Positions 24,868 through 33,263 of a DNA stretch of 64,000 bases are shown here, piece by piece; position 1 is the first letter of the stretch, and each line of letters starts with the position of its first letter. The translations under genes and the position numbers were made by a program. Where the stretch lies: the NCBI GenBank assembly GCA_034661035.1, contig JAYEKM010000008.1:1-64000 (forward strand). The letters are read 5' to 3'. The stretch is from JAGYLJ01 sp034661035 (lineage in GTDB: Bacteria > Patescibacteriota > Minisyncoccia > Phycocordibacterales > UBA12079). The notes beneath the pieces are model-generated. The model saw nothing but the letters and a program-made list of their open reading frames with translations. It had not been told where the DNA came from and searched no databases.

Positions 24868-24901
24868 AAAAAGAGGTTGTATTTATACAACCTCTTTTTT
24901 T
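24868..24901 (+). terminator. Bidirectional rho-independent terminator between hsp20 and mltG
   Basis: AAAGAGGTTGTA pairs with TACAACCTCTTT around TTTA, with A and T runs on both sides, so it can serve both convergent genes. Confidence 0.88.
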
Positions 24902-24912
24902 ATCTAAAAACT

Positions 24913-25986
24913 TTAATACAAATACTGACGTTTATTACTTTTATGCTGATCAAAATCAACAGCATAATGCATATTCCCATAATCATCTGATAGATAAAAG
25001 AGATAATCGGAACCAACTGGTGTAACTGTCGCTAACAGTGACCATAAACTTGGATTGGCAATCGGTCCTATTGGAAGGCCTTTATTAGTGTACGTATTAT
25101 AAGGAGATTCAACCTTTAAATCTTCTAAACTCAGCTGATAAGTGTTTTTTCCTATAATATAAGGAAAGACTGCGTCAACTTGAAGAGGCATACCAATCTC
25201 AATTCTCTTCCATAAAATTCCAGCTATCACCCTCTTAGATTTCAAGGTCCTAGCTTCTTTTTCTAAGATAGAAGCCATAATTACAATGTCCTTTATATCC
25301 ATACCTGAAGCTTCTATTTGCTCAGAAATCTCTTCAATTTTATTATAAAAATTTTCTTTCATGGTAGTGATAACAGCTTCTGGTGTAACTGTAGGTAAAA
25401 AATAATAGGTATCAGGGAATAAAAAACCTTCTTCAGCTTGAGCCACTTCTATAAATTCTTCCTTATCAAATTCTGGGAATTTATCATTAAGTAAATTTGC
25501 CATATCAAAAATAGTTAAACCTTCCACAAACATTATTTTCGTCGGAGTAATACCATAAATAGCAGAAGTAGTTCTCCATAAAACTTTAACTACTGAGCAT
25601 CTTTCTTCAAAAAAATAATCCCCAGCCATAACACTACGGTCGTTCATCAATACTTTAGCTAAACCACTAAACACTGAAGCTGATTTAATTACGTGTTTTT
25701 CCTCTAGAACAGCAGCAACCTCATTAAGGGTCATCCCTTCTTCAACTCTAATAATAGACCCCACAGGAAAATCGCCTGGAGATAATATTAAAGAAAAATA
25801 AAGGAAAGACAATGACACAACACTAAAAGCTGTTAAGTTAGTTCTCAGCTTAATCTTGGGCAGTTTCCTAAGAACAGAAATTTTTATGTAATTTAGGAAA
25901 GTCGCTACCTTACGGAAACTTCCGATAAAAAAGTTTTTCAAAAGAATTTTACTATTCCTTGGATTATAGTTATTTAGGTTAAACAT
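24913..25986 (-). CDS. mltG: Endolytic peptidoglycan transglycosylase MltG
   Basis: The 357-residue membrane protein has one N-terminal helix (about 53-68) and a YceG-like domain. Visible are EGMTLNEVAAVLEEKHVI (LysM-like part), the catalytic glutamate in MASILEKEAR (near 243), PLQVDAVFPYIIG, and SPYNTYTNKGLPIGPIANPS near 290. MltG cuts nascent glycan strands and sets their length. It lies 4 bases after the 418-residue membrane protein gene. Confidence 0.93.
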   Translation of the reverse strand: MFNLNNYNPRNSKILLKNFFIGSFRKVATFLNYIKISVLRKLPKIKLRTNLTAFSVVSLSFLYFSLILSPGDFPVGSIIRVEEGMTLNEVAAVLEEKHVIKSASVFSGLAKVLMNDRSVMAGDYFFEERCSVVKVLWRTTSAIYGITPTKIMFVEGLTIFDMANLLNDKFPEFDKEEFIEVAQAEEGFLFPDTYYFLPTVTPEAVITTMKENFYNKIEEISEQIEASGMDIKDIVIMASILEKEARTLKSKRVIAGILWKRIEIGMPLQVDAVFPYIIGKNTYQLSLEDLKVESPYNTYTNKGLPIGPIANPSLWSLLATVTPVGSDYLFYLSDDYGNMHYAVDFDQHKSNKRQYLY

Positions 25987-25989
25987 AAA

Positions 25990-27246
25990 TTAAATAGGTA
26001 AATTGGTAGGTGCTTCCGCTTTCTTTGACATTAAACGAGAGAAAGTAGGTGTTTGGATTACACCACCTGGGAAATGATAAATGGTTGCTAACTCTTCTGT
26101 ATTTAACACAAAAGGACGGTACTCCCTTGAAAGAGCTCTTCTCTTGAAAGAATTAAAAATACCTCTTTTCAGCCTATTAACCCTCATATTTTTGTAATCC
26201 TGCCAAGGATAATCAAAACTTGTCGCCATAGAAAGACCAAATTGGTTAAGGTCAAGAGAATTAAATTGTTTAAAGGCCCCTAAAAGACCCATAATATTAA
26301 TAGCATCAAATTTATCACTTTCTGATAAATAAATTGCTCTAATATTACAATCAAAACTTAATTTGGAAATACCCCTTTCTATAGCAGAAACAACCGACAA
26401 CTCCCCCTTGGTCATTATACGATAACCTTTACTTGGATCCTTTTCGTCAACTAAGACCTTCTCCACTAAATCTTTAACCTCGGCCTGACCTTGAGCCCTC
26501 CAATCTTCTTTACCAGAGAATTCCATCTTTTTAAACTTATCTTTCCATTTTAATTTTTTAACTCTTTCTTTTTTATGAGCTCTCACAAGAATTTGAAACC
26601 AGACCTGTTGACCAGACCCAACTGCTCCCAAAAATTCTAAAATAGGACTAAGAGGATCAGTTTTCTCCTCCTCCTTAATTCCTTCTGTTTCCAGACGATA
26701 ATCTACATAAGTTTTAATAGGATAAAAATCATCTTTCTTTAATTTATATTCACAACCCCAGAGTGACAACTTATCAGGACTATATTTAACAAATTTTGTA
26801 TAATCAACCACTTCACTAACTTCTATATCTGGGTACTGAGCATAGATTTGAGCTTCTACTAAATTTTTCCAAAATTTTCTTGTCCAGATAAAAAATTTAA
26901 CATCTCCCTCTAAAGACACCATTTCCAAAGAAAAAACAGGTCTTTCTGAACCTTTAATATACTTATGTATAAAAGTACCTTCACCGATAGTTTGATTTAA
27001 AGCATTTAGAAAAAGCTCCATAGCTAAAGGAGTCTTTTTAATTTCATTAGGTAGCTTAACCTCAATAAGGACATACTCCTGATTTACATTAAATTTCATC
27101 TTTATGTAATAAATCCAAACATGCCAAAGAACATAAACTAAAACAACCGGTAACCAAATTGGTAGGAAGAAATATAAATTATTTAAAACAGTTGCTACTA
27201 ACCACTGAAACGATGATGGAAAAGAAGCTAATAAACTATCTATCAT
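25990..27246 (-). CDS. Conserved membrane-anchored protein of unknown function
   Basis: The 418-residue protein has one transmembrane segment near residues 25-48 (FFLPIWLPVVLVYVLWHVWI) and a large soluble part. It includes a region AMELFLNALNQTIGEGTF (about 78-95) and a motif ARAQGQAEVKDLVEKV-like stretch near 250. I recall proteins of this type in many Patescibacteria near type IV secretion ATPase genes, but none of those genes is next to it here, so I assign no function. Confidence 0.6.
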   Translation of the reverse strand: MIDSLLASFPSSFQWLVATVLNNLYFFLPIWLPVVLVYVLWHVWIYYIKMKFNVNQEYVLIEVKLPNEIKKTPLAMELFLNALNQTIGEGTFIHKYIKGSERPVFSLEMVSLEGDVKFFIWTRKFWKNLVEAQIYAQYPDIEVSEVVDYTKFVKYSPDKLSLWGCEYKLKKDDFYPIKTYVDYRLETEGIKEEEKTDPLSPILEFLGAVGSGQQVWFQILVRAHKKERVKKLKWKDKFKKMEFSGKEDWRAQGQAEVKDLVEKVLVDEKDPSKGYRIMTKGELSVVSAIERGISKLSFDCNIRAIYLSESDKFDAINIMGLLGAFKQFNSLDLNQFGLSMATSFDYPWQDYKNMRVNRLKRGIFNSFKRRALSREYRPFVLNTEELATIYHFPGGVIQTPTFSRLMSKKAEAPTNLPI

Positions 27247-27307
27247 TAGATTATATTTTACTATAAAACATAGGAGTAAGAAAACCCCTAACTGTATAAA
27301 AAACTAT

Positions 27308-28330
27308 TTAGGAGATGTGGTATAAACCATCTTTATTTTTCTTGAAAAAATCTGAATTTTGTAAGTTTACCACTACAGTATTACCTTTAACGTACCTTTC
27401 TTTTAGAACTTTATCTATAATTTCATCCTTAGAAAGTGGTCCTTCTTTCTCTAGAATATTTCTAATAACGTCTCTGACGATACCTTCTGTATATCCCCAT
27501 TCTGATAAAGCGTAAAGTCCTCTTCCAACCAAAACAAATCTCTCATCTTTAATCAATTCGTTATGACAAGTAGCCACATGGACTTTCTTATTGAAATGTT
27601 TTTGAATCATATTAGCAACTTCTTTAAAGTGCATAGGTGAACCATTTTGTCTTACTACTAGATAAGCATGACTACGGATACCCTTAACCTTAACATCTGG
27701 TGACTTTGATAATCCCCACTCATCGAAAGGATTCTTATCAATTACCTTAGATAAAGATAACCATCTCTTAGCATATTCTTCGTTTTGAGCTTTTAATTTA
27801 GCGTTCTTATAAACCAGAGAAATAACTTCACTTTCAGGAAGTAATTTATCTACATCAAATTCTTTGTGTAATTTCTTTAAGATAGTAAGAACGTCTTTAG
27901 ACAATTTTTTGTCTACAAACCACCTACTCTTAAATTCTGTATTTTCTTTTTCCTTCACAAAAGAATCTCCTAAAATTAGGAGTAACAACAGATGATTTTG
28001 AACTTGTTTATCACTGGAAAGATGATTAAGTAATTCATCTTCAGCCACGATAGCTCCAAGTGAATTTATTACATCAACTAGTTCATTAAGAACAGCTTCC
28101 GTTTCAGTGCTTCTGAAATTATCGGACTTCTTGATGTTCTTCAAGGAATAATTTTCTATTTGTCTTACCCTTTCCCTTGTAACTCCGTATTGTTTTCCAA
28201 TAGCATCCAAAGTATTCTTTTTGGCACCTTTATCCAAGCCGTATCTACGGATAATTATATCTTGAGACCTTTCAGGTAAGTCAACAAGAAGTTTCTTGCT
28301 TATTTGTTTTGGATTAAATTTTATTGTCAT
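27308..28330 (-). CDS. Sigma-70 region-4-like DNA-binding protein with HARE-HTH-type C-terminus
   Basis: The 340-residue protein begins with a sigma region 4 helix-turn-helix: RSQDIIIRRYGLDKG, then LDAIGKQYGVTRERVRQIEN (about 20-60), which in sigma factors reads the -35 box. No sigma region 2 (the -10-reading and core-binding part) is present. The rest contains two winged-helix segments resembling HARE-HTH domains (about 215-275, SHAYLVVRQNGSPMHFKEVA, and 285-340). It is therefore probably a transcription regulator touching RNA polymerase or the -35 element rather than a complete sigma factor. Confidence 0.75.
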   Translation of the reverse strand: MTIKFNPKQISKKLLVDLPERSQDIIIRRYGLDKGAKKNTLDAIGKQYGVTRERVRQIENYSLKNIKKSDNFRSTETEAVLNELVDVINSLGAIVAEDELLNHLSSDKQVQNHLLLLLILGDSFVKEKENTEFKSRWFVDKKLSKDVLTILKKLHKEFDVDKLLPESEVISLVYKNAKLKAQNEEYAKRWLSLSKVIDKNPFDEWGLSKSPDVKVKGIRSHAYLVVRQNGSPMHFKEVANMIQKHFNKKVHVATCHNELIKDERFVLVGRGLYALSEWGYTEGIVRDVIRNILEKEGPLSKDEIIDKVLKERYVKGNTVVVNLQNSDFFKKNKDGLYHIS

Positions 28331-28455
28331 ATTATTTCTAGTAAATCCTGTTTATCCTTAAATAAACCTTTAATTTTGTGATTTAGCTAGCATTTAAAGT
28401 ATATCTATTTTTAGCATTTTTTTAGAAAAAAGTCAAATTTTGGACAATCTAAACC

Positions 28456-30837
28456 TCAAATAACTATATTAAAAATCTTGTTTTTTATATAAATACTCTT
28501 TTTAACCTCTTGACCGTCCAACCACTTTTGAACCCGTAAATCTGAGAGGACTTTGTCTTTTACCTCCTTCTCGGAATCCTCGTCCCTAACCTCAATTTCA
28601 GCCCTTACTTTACCGTTTATTTGAACAGCTACTGTGTAAAGATCATCCTTAGCTAGCTTCTCGTCATAGGCTGGCCACTTTTCCAGATGGATAGAAGAAT
28701 CATGACCTAGGCTATTCCAAATCTCTTCTGTTATGTGAGGTGTAAATGGTGATAATATCCTCAAAAACTTTTCAAAATCTTTTTGAGAGATCTGAGAAGT
28801 TTTTACCACCTTCATGAATTTCATCATTTCAGAAACAGCCGTATTATATTTCAATCCATTGATATCATTTCCAACTTTTCTGATAGTCTTATGTAAAACG
28901 TTCTGAACTTCTTGAGAAGTCGTTTCTTCTAATTTTTCTCTTTGATAAAAAACTTTTTCCAAAAACCGATAGACTCCAACAATATTATCTTCATTCCACA
29001 TTACTTCATCCTCCAAAGGTGTTGCAAAAAGTATGTAAGTTCTAACCGAGTCTGCACCAAATCTTTCTACCATCTCATTAGGATTCACTACATTCCCTTT
29101 TGACTTAGACATTTTCTTCCCTTCTCCATCTAGAATCATCCCTTGATGTCTTAATTTCAAAAAAGGTTCATTGAAATCTAACAATCCAATTTTGTTCATC
29201 GCTTTAACAAAAAATCGTGAAAATAAAAGATGCATATAAGTATGTTCTGCTCCACCAATATACAAATCAACCGGCAACCATTTTTTACGATCTTCCGAAC
29301 AAAATTCTCTTTCATTATGAACATCAGGATATCTCAAAAAATACCATGACGAATCTACAAAAGTATCCATCGTATCAAACTCTGGTGTCCAACCTTTCCC
29401 AAAAATTTTTTCTGTCCTCTCTCTCAATTCTTTTGATTTTTCTAGAGGTGATTTTCCTGATGGAATAAAGTCAACGTCGGTTGGCAATAACCAAGGTAAG
29501 TGTTCTTCTGGAATTAATTTAGCTTCTCCTTCTGGTGAATAAACAATTGGAATTGGGCAACCCCAATACCTTTGACGAGACATAGACCAATCCCTAAGGC
29601 GATAATTAGAAGTCGATTCTCCTTCTACAAATTCTGTAATTTTTTGTTTAGCTTCTTCAGAAGTCATTCCATCAAATTGAGTAGAGTTTACCAAAACTCC
29701 ATCACCAGAATAAGATTCTTCTTTTATATCTCCACCAGAGATAACTTCTCTTATATCCAAACCAAATTTGGTAGCAAATTCAAAATCTCTTTCATCATGA
29801 GCGGGGACAGCCATGATTGCCCCAGTTCCATAACCACTTAAAACATAATCAGCAATAAAAATAGGGATTTCTTCTTTATTAGCTGGATTAGTAGCAAAAA
29901 TTCCCTCTAACTTTACTCCTGTTTTATCTTTAGCTTCAATTCTATCCATTTCAGTCTTACTCTGAGCTTCTTTGATGTATTTTTCTACTTCTTCCCAATT
30001 CTCAACTTTTTCTTTTAAATCTTGAACTAATTGGTGCTCAGGAGCCAATACCATATAAGTCGCTCCGAATAATGTATCTGGGCGAGTAGTAAATACCTCT
30101 ATTTCTTTTTCAACTTTAGACTTTGGACTTTGGACTTTAAAGACTATTTTTGCCCCTTCTGACTTTCCAATCCAATTTTTTTGATTTTTTTTCGTATGTT
30201 CTGGCCAATCAACAATATCTAAATCATTAATCAGGTCGTCAGCAAATTCTGTAATCTTAAAAAACCAACTTGGAATTTCTTTTTGAACAATTTGAGTTCC
30301 GCAACGCTCACATTCCCCACCTACTACTTGTTCATTAGCAATACCAGTCTGGCAAGATTCACACCAATTAATTTTAGAAGTTTTTTTATAAACTAAATCA
30401 TTTTCAAAAAATTTAATAAACAACCATTGTGTCCACTTATAATATTCTGGTTCATAAGTAACTACTTTTTCATCAAAATCATATCGTAAACCTAAAAGCT
30501 TCATTTGCTTTATATAATTATCAATATTTTTAGCTGTGCTGATCTCAGGGGCAATCCCTGTTTTAATTGCATAGTTTTCAGCCGGCAAACCAAAAGCATC
30601 AAAGCCTTGTGGATGCAAAACATTAAAACCTTGCATGGTCTTAAAACGGGTAAACACGTCACTGGCTGTATAAGATTCAGTATGCCCCATATGAAGACCA
30701 TCTCCTGATGGATAAGGAAACATATCCAACATATAAAATTTTTTCTTAGTATTGTCCTTATCTATATTAACAACTTGGTTGTCTTCCCAAATCTTTTGCC
30801 ATTTTTTCTCTATTTTTTTATGGTTATACTTTTCCAT
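28456..30837 (-). CDS. leuS: Leucyl-tRNA synthetase
   Basis: The 793-residue class I synthetase has FPYPSGDGLHMGHTESY (HIGH-type, near residues 40-56), a CP1 editing domain with TTRPDTLFGATY near 250 and GYGTGAIMAVPAHDERDFEF near 336, and KKMSKSKGN near 575. The zinc Cys pairs CESC and CERC near 160-180 are present. A short Lys/Ser-rich tract (KVQSPKSKVEKE, about 235) comes from a repeat and is probably a surface insertion. Length is normal. Confidence 0.95.
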   Translation of the reverse strand: MEKYNHKKIEKKWQKIWEDNQVVNIDKDNTKKKFYMLDMFPYPSGDGLHMGHTESYTASDVFTRFKTMQGFNVLHPQGFDAFGLPAENYAIKTGIAPEISTAKNIDNYIKQMKLLGLRYDFDEKVVTYEPEYYKWTQWLFIKFFENDLVYKKTSKINWCESCQTGIANEQVVGGECERCGTQIVQKEIPSWFFKITEFADDLINDLDIVDWPEHTKKNQKNWIGKSEGAKIVFKVQSPKSKVEKEIEVFTTRPDTLFGATYMVLAPEHQLVQDLKEKVENWEEVEKYIKEAQSKTEMDRIEAKDKTGVKLEGIFATNPANKEEIPIFIADYVLSGYGTGAIMAVPAHDERDFEFATKFGLDIREVISGGDIKEESYSGDGVLVNSTQFDGMTSEEAKQKITEFVEGESTSNYRLRDWSMSRQRYWGCPIPIVYSPEGEAKLIPEEHLPWLLPTDVDFIPSGKSPLEKSKELRERTEKIFGKGWTPEFDTMDTFVDSSWYFLRYPDVHNEREFCSEDRKKWLPVDLYIGGAEHTYMHLLFSRFFVKAMNKIGLLDFNEPFLKLRHQGMILDGEGKKMSKSKGNVVNPNEMVERFGADSVRTYILFATPLEDEVMWNEDNIVGVYRFLEKVFYQREKLEETTSQEVQNVLHKTIRKVGNDINGLKYNTAVSEMMKFMKVVKTSQISQKDFEKFLRILSPFTPHITEEIWNSLGHDSSIHLEKWPAYDEKLAKDDLYTVAVQINGKVRAEIEVRDEDSEKEVKDKVLSDLRVQKWLDGQEVKKSIYIKNKIFNIVI

Positions 30838-30890
30838 TTTTAGTTTAAAGTTACTCTCAATAATATCAAAACAAGTTTGTTATTACAATA

Positions 30891-30927
30891 CAAAAAAAGA
30901 GACCTCGTACAGACAATGTACGAGGTC
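30891..30927 (-). terminator. Terminator of the 74-aa orphan gene
   Basis: On the minus strand GACCTCGTAC pairs perfectly with GTACGAGGTC around a 7-base loop, followed by TCTTTTTTTG. Confidence 0.88.
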
Positions 30928-30941
30928 AAAAGAGAGAGAAA

Positions 30942-31166
30942 CTACTCGATCTGAAGGATCCAAGGATCCTTCTTAGGGAAGGTCCGAAAATTACCAAAGT
31001 TATGGGCCAACCTGCCCGCAAAAGACCAAAAGCCCTCAAGGCTCTGCGTCATCTTCATCCCAGAAGCAATAACCCCCAAATTAGCACCCTTTCGGAAAAG
31101 GTTAATGGAACCATAGGTACTATTTCCTCTCAATTCATCGCCCGACTGCAATTCAACTTTTGCCAT
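30942..31166 (-). CDS. Orphan small protein (74 aa) with consensus expression signals
   Basis: The start at 31166 is chosen because AAGGAGGG lies 4-5 bases upstream; an upstream ATG at 31193 would bury that site in coding sequence. The 74-residue product (MAKVELQSGDELRGNSTYGS at the N-terminus) is basic and Gly/Phe-rich, has no signal or membrane segment, and matches nothing I recognise. The gene forms a complete single-gene unit: perfect promoter, strong Shine-Dalgarno sequence, and terminator. Its base composition is visibly higher in G+C than neighbouring leuS and ychF, which suggests transfer or strong selection. Confidence 0.7.
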   Translation of the reverse strand: MAKVELQSGDELRGNSTYGSINLFRKGANLGVIASGMKMTQSLEGFWSFAGRLAHNFGNFRTFPKKDPWILQIE

Positions 31167-31226
31167 TTCACCCTCCTTGTTTGAAAAGAACAACTTAGCC
31201 TACCCTTGTAGCAAACTATGTTGAAA

Positions 31227-31255
31227 ACTATATTAGATAAAAATAATTTTGTCAA
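31227..31255 (-). promoter_or_regulatory. Consensus promoter of the 74-aa orphan gene
   Basis: On the minus strand TTGACA (31255-31250) and TATAGT (31232-31227) are separated by exactly 17 bases. The start of transcription should be near 31220, giving a leader of about 54 bases. Confidence 0.8.
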
Positions 31256-31265
31256 CTCCTGATGT

Positions 31266-32381
31266 TTATATTTTAAACTCAATCACATCTCCATCTTGAA
31301 CAATATAAGTCTTCCCTTCTGTTCTTATTAAACCTTCTTCCCGAGCTTTAGTTCTAGAACCAGATGCTAACAAATCTTGCCAATTAATGACATCAGCTTT
31401 TATAAATTTATCTTTAAAATCTGTATGAATTGCTGTACCAGCTTGAGGTGCAGTTGATTCCTTTTTTGTAGTCCAAGCTCTAGATTCATCTTCCCCTGTA
31501 GTAAAGTAAGTAATCAGATTTAATAATTCATAACCCTTTCTAATTAGAAAATCAATATCATCACAGGAACCTCCTAATGTCTGTTTGTAATCAACTTTTT
31601 CATCTTCAGACAAACCATTCAATTCATGCTCAACCTGAGCATCAATTTTTATCCATTTGGAACCTTGCCTACCGACAGGCAAGTTGCTTTTTTCTAAAAA
31701 CTGCTCCACTTTCGTCCAACGAGGATCATCTGTCTCATCTAAATTCTTCCCACCCATTTTTTTGTTAAAAGCATAAAGAATTGGTTTCATGGTTAGAAGA
31801 TGTAATCCTTTTATAATTTGATACTCTTCTTCGTCTAAATCCAAAGATGAGGCTAACTGACCATCACCAAGAACCTTTTCAAACTTAAGCAAAACGTTGT
31901 TTTCAGAAATAGCAACTTTATCCTGCCTTTTTACATCTCTTGAAAGATTAGCTATTCTCTTTGTAACAGTCTGAAAATCTGCCATAACTAACTCTAAGTT
32001 GATTACTTCAATATCATCTATAGGACTAATTTTCCCATCTACATGAATAACCTTGTCATCTTCAAAAATTCGCACCATTTCAATAATAGCGTCCACCTCT
32101 CTAATATTGGCTAAAAACTTATTTCCTAAACCCTCCCCCGAATGTGCTCCTTTAACTAGACCAGCGATATCAACAAACTCAATAGCTGCATGGACAGTTT
32201 TCACCGAATTAGAGAATTTACTTAATTTATCTAAACGATCATCGGGAACAGAAACAACACCAACCGATGGGTCAATTGTGCAAAAAGGATAATTTTCCGC
32301 TGATACAGATTTTTCAGTCAAAGCGTTAAAGAGAGTCGACTTACCAACATTGGGTAAACCTACGATACCAATAGACAACAT
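31266..32381 (-). CDS. ychF: Redox-regulated ATPase YchF (OLA1 family), with palindrome-derived insertion
   Basis: The 371-residue P-loop protein has the Walker A GLPNVGKSTLFNAL (7-20), switch region DIAGLVKGAHSGEGLGNKFL (about 72-91) and a C-terminal TGS domain ending with RTEGKTYIVQDGDVIEFKI. YchF binds ribosomes and prefers ATP over GTP. Near residue 235 the peptide LPVGRQG is encoded by a palindrome (31661-31685) and appears to be an in-frame insertion between normal segments. Otherwise normal in length. Confidence 0.94.
   Translation of the reverse strand: MLSIGIVGLPNVGKSTLFNALTEKSVSAENYPFCTIDPSVGVVSVPDDRLDKLSKFSNSVKTVHAAIEFVDIAGLVKGAHSGEGLGNKFLANIREVDAIIEMVRIFEDDKVIHVDGKISPIDDIEVINLELVMADFQTVTKRIANLSRDVKRQDKVAISENNVLLKFEKVLGDGQLASSLDLDEEEYQIIKGLHLLTMKPILYAFNKKMGGKNLDETDDPRWTKVEQFLEKSNLPVGRQGSKWIKIDAQVEHELNGLSEDEKVDYKQTLGGSCDDIDFLIRKGYELLNLITYFTTGEDESRAWTTKKESTAPQAGTAIHTDFKDKFIKADVINWQDLLASGSRTKAREEGLIRTEGKTYIVQDGDVIEFKI
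31661..31685. repeat. Palindrome inside ychF encoding LPVGRQG
   Basis: CTTGCCT (31664-31670) and AGGCAAG (31677-31683) flank ACCGAC; outer bases extend the pairing. The core resembles the palindrome upstream of the HlyD-type gene at 45147-45181 (TGCCTGCC/GGCAGGCA). Confidence 0.75.
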
Positions 32382-32510
32382 AATTAAAAAAAATTATAGA
32401 TTTTAAATTATAAATTATAGATTTTTGAATAACTCAATTAGTTGGATTATTCAAAAGCCCTCCTCATAATAGCCAATTTAAACATAAAACTCAACTCGAA
32501 CGTCCCAAAT

Positions 32511-32543
32511 AAAAAACGGAGAGGTTTAACCTCTCCGTTTTTT
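32511..32543 (-). terminator. Terminator of khpA
   Basis: A perfect stem AAAAAACGGAGAGGTT/AACCTCTCCGTTTTTT with almost no loop, A/T-flanked on both sides; it lies 26 bases after the khpA stop. Confidence 0.85.
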
Positions 32544-32568
32544 ATTTACCTATTTTAAAAATTTAAAA

Positions 32569-32916
32569 TTACAATGATTTCAAATCTTCAATAGCCTCAT
32601 CAACACTACTAGCATCTTCACTTGAAGATTCCACTGCAGGTGCACTAGGCATAGGTCGGTTACTTCCTTCAGGTTCGTTGATTTTCAAATTAACACGAGA
32701 ATTATTTTTCATTCCAACAACTCTTAAAAGAGTCCTTATGGCCTTAGCTGTGTTTCCACTTTTACCAATAATCTTACCCATATCTGCTGGATCAACATCA
32801 AGAGTAATTAAAACTCCCATTTCATCTACTTTTCTATCAACTCTTACAGCTTCTGGATTGTCAACTAATTCTTTGACAACATATTCCAAAAACTCTACAT
32901 CTTTAATTTCTGACAT
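32569..32916 (-). CDS. khpA: KH-domain RNA-binding protein KhpA
   Basis: The 115-residue protein has one KH domain: VRVDRKVDEMGVLITLDVD, then MGKIIGKSGNTAKAIRTLLR, where GKSG is the GxxG nucleic-acid-binding loop (about residues 49-52). The last 35 residues form an acidic Ser/Pro-rich tail that is longer than in the usual ~75-80-residue KhpA. KhpA pairs with KhpB in Firmicutes to bind many RNAs; no khpB is in this window. A long-hairpin RNA is encoded just upstream on the same strand. Confidence 0.85.
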   Translation of the reverse strand: MSEIKDVEFLEYVVKELVDNPEAVRVDRKVDEMGVLITLDVDPADMGKIIGKSGNTAKAIRTLLRVVGMKNNSRVNLKINEPEGSNRPMPSAPAVESSSEDASSVDEAIEDLKSL

Positions 32917-32946
32917 AAATATTTATTAACAATAATTCATAATCTT

Positions 32947-32976
32947 GTAAAACAAAAGCAGTTGTCGACCACTGCT
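32947..32976 (-). terminator. Terminator of the 6S-like RNA
   Basis: On the minus strand AGCAGT pairs with ACTGCT around GGTCGACA, followed by TTTGTTTT. Confidence 0.75.
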
Positions 32977-33158
32977 GAGAGTTTGTTCAGGACCTCACCG
33001 CAAATTAAAAAATAAATGCTTGTCAACTGAAATTTCGAAATTTTTGCTACAAATTGTCTTCTTTCCCTCAATATACTTATGTATGTTTCGTCAAAAAAGA
33101 TAATTTTCGCTAAAAATTTAGAAAATTTCAGTCAGACATGAGATCCCGAACAAACTCT
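32948..33158 (-). ncRNA. ssrS: Candidate 6S-like RNA (about 211 nt long hairpin)
   Basis: The predicted transcript begins AGAGTTTGTTCGGGATCTC and its 3' part contains GAGGTCCTGAACAAACTCT, which pair as a closing stem. Inside, TGTCTGACTGAAATTT pairs with AAATTTCAGTTGACA, continuing into TAAATTTTTAGC/GCAAAAATTTCGA. Between the two helices the 3' strand carries about 20-25 unpaired bases, the 5' strand almost none, making an asymmetric central bubble. One long hairpin of about 200 nt with an internal bubble, own promoter and own terminator is the 6S RNA plan. 6S RNA binds RNA polymerase by mimicking an open promoter. The identity is inference from shape; sequence conservation was not tested. Confidence 0.5.
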
Positions 33159-33164
33159 AAAACA

Positions 33165-33192
33165 ATTTTAACAAGTTAAAGAAAAAAATCAA
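33165..33192 (-). promoter_or_regulatory. Promoter of the 6S-like RNA
   Basis: On the minus strand TTGATT (33192-33187), a 16-base spacer, and TAAAAT (33170-33165) preceded by TGT as an extended -10. The start of transcription falls at about 33158. Confidence 0.65.
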
Positions 33193-33263
33193 CACTCTTA
33201 CTTTATTACGGCTATCGCTTTTTTTGAGAAATATTGTATAATTTCCACCAAATACAAAGGATA

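Noticed and set aside
32413..32455. Hairpin TTTGAATAA/TTATTCAAA upstream of ychF as a regulatory site
   Set aside because: The stem is AT-only in AT-rich DNA, with no associated promoter or terminator features.
32948..33158. The long hairpin as a MITE instead of an RNA gene
   Set aside because: No target-site duplication is visible and the unit has a well-placed promoter and terminator; kept as ncRNA, but only copy-number data could exclude a MITE.
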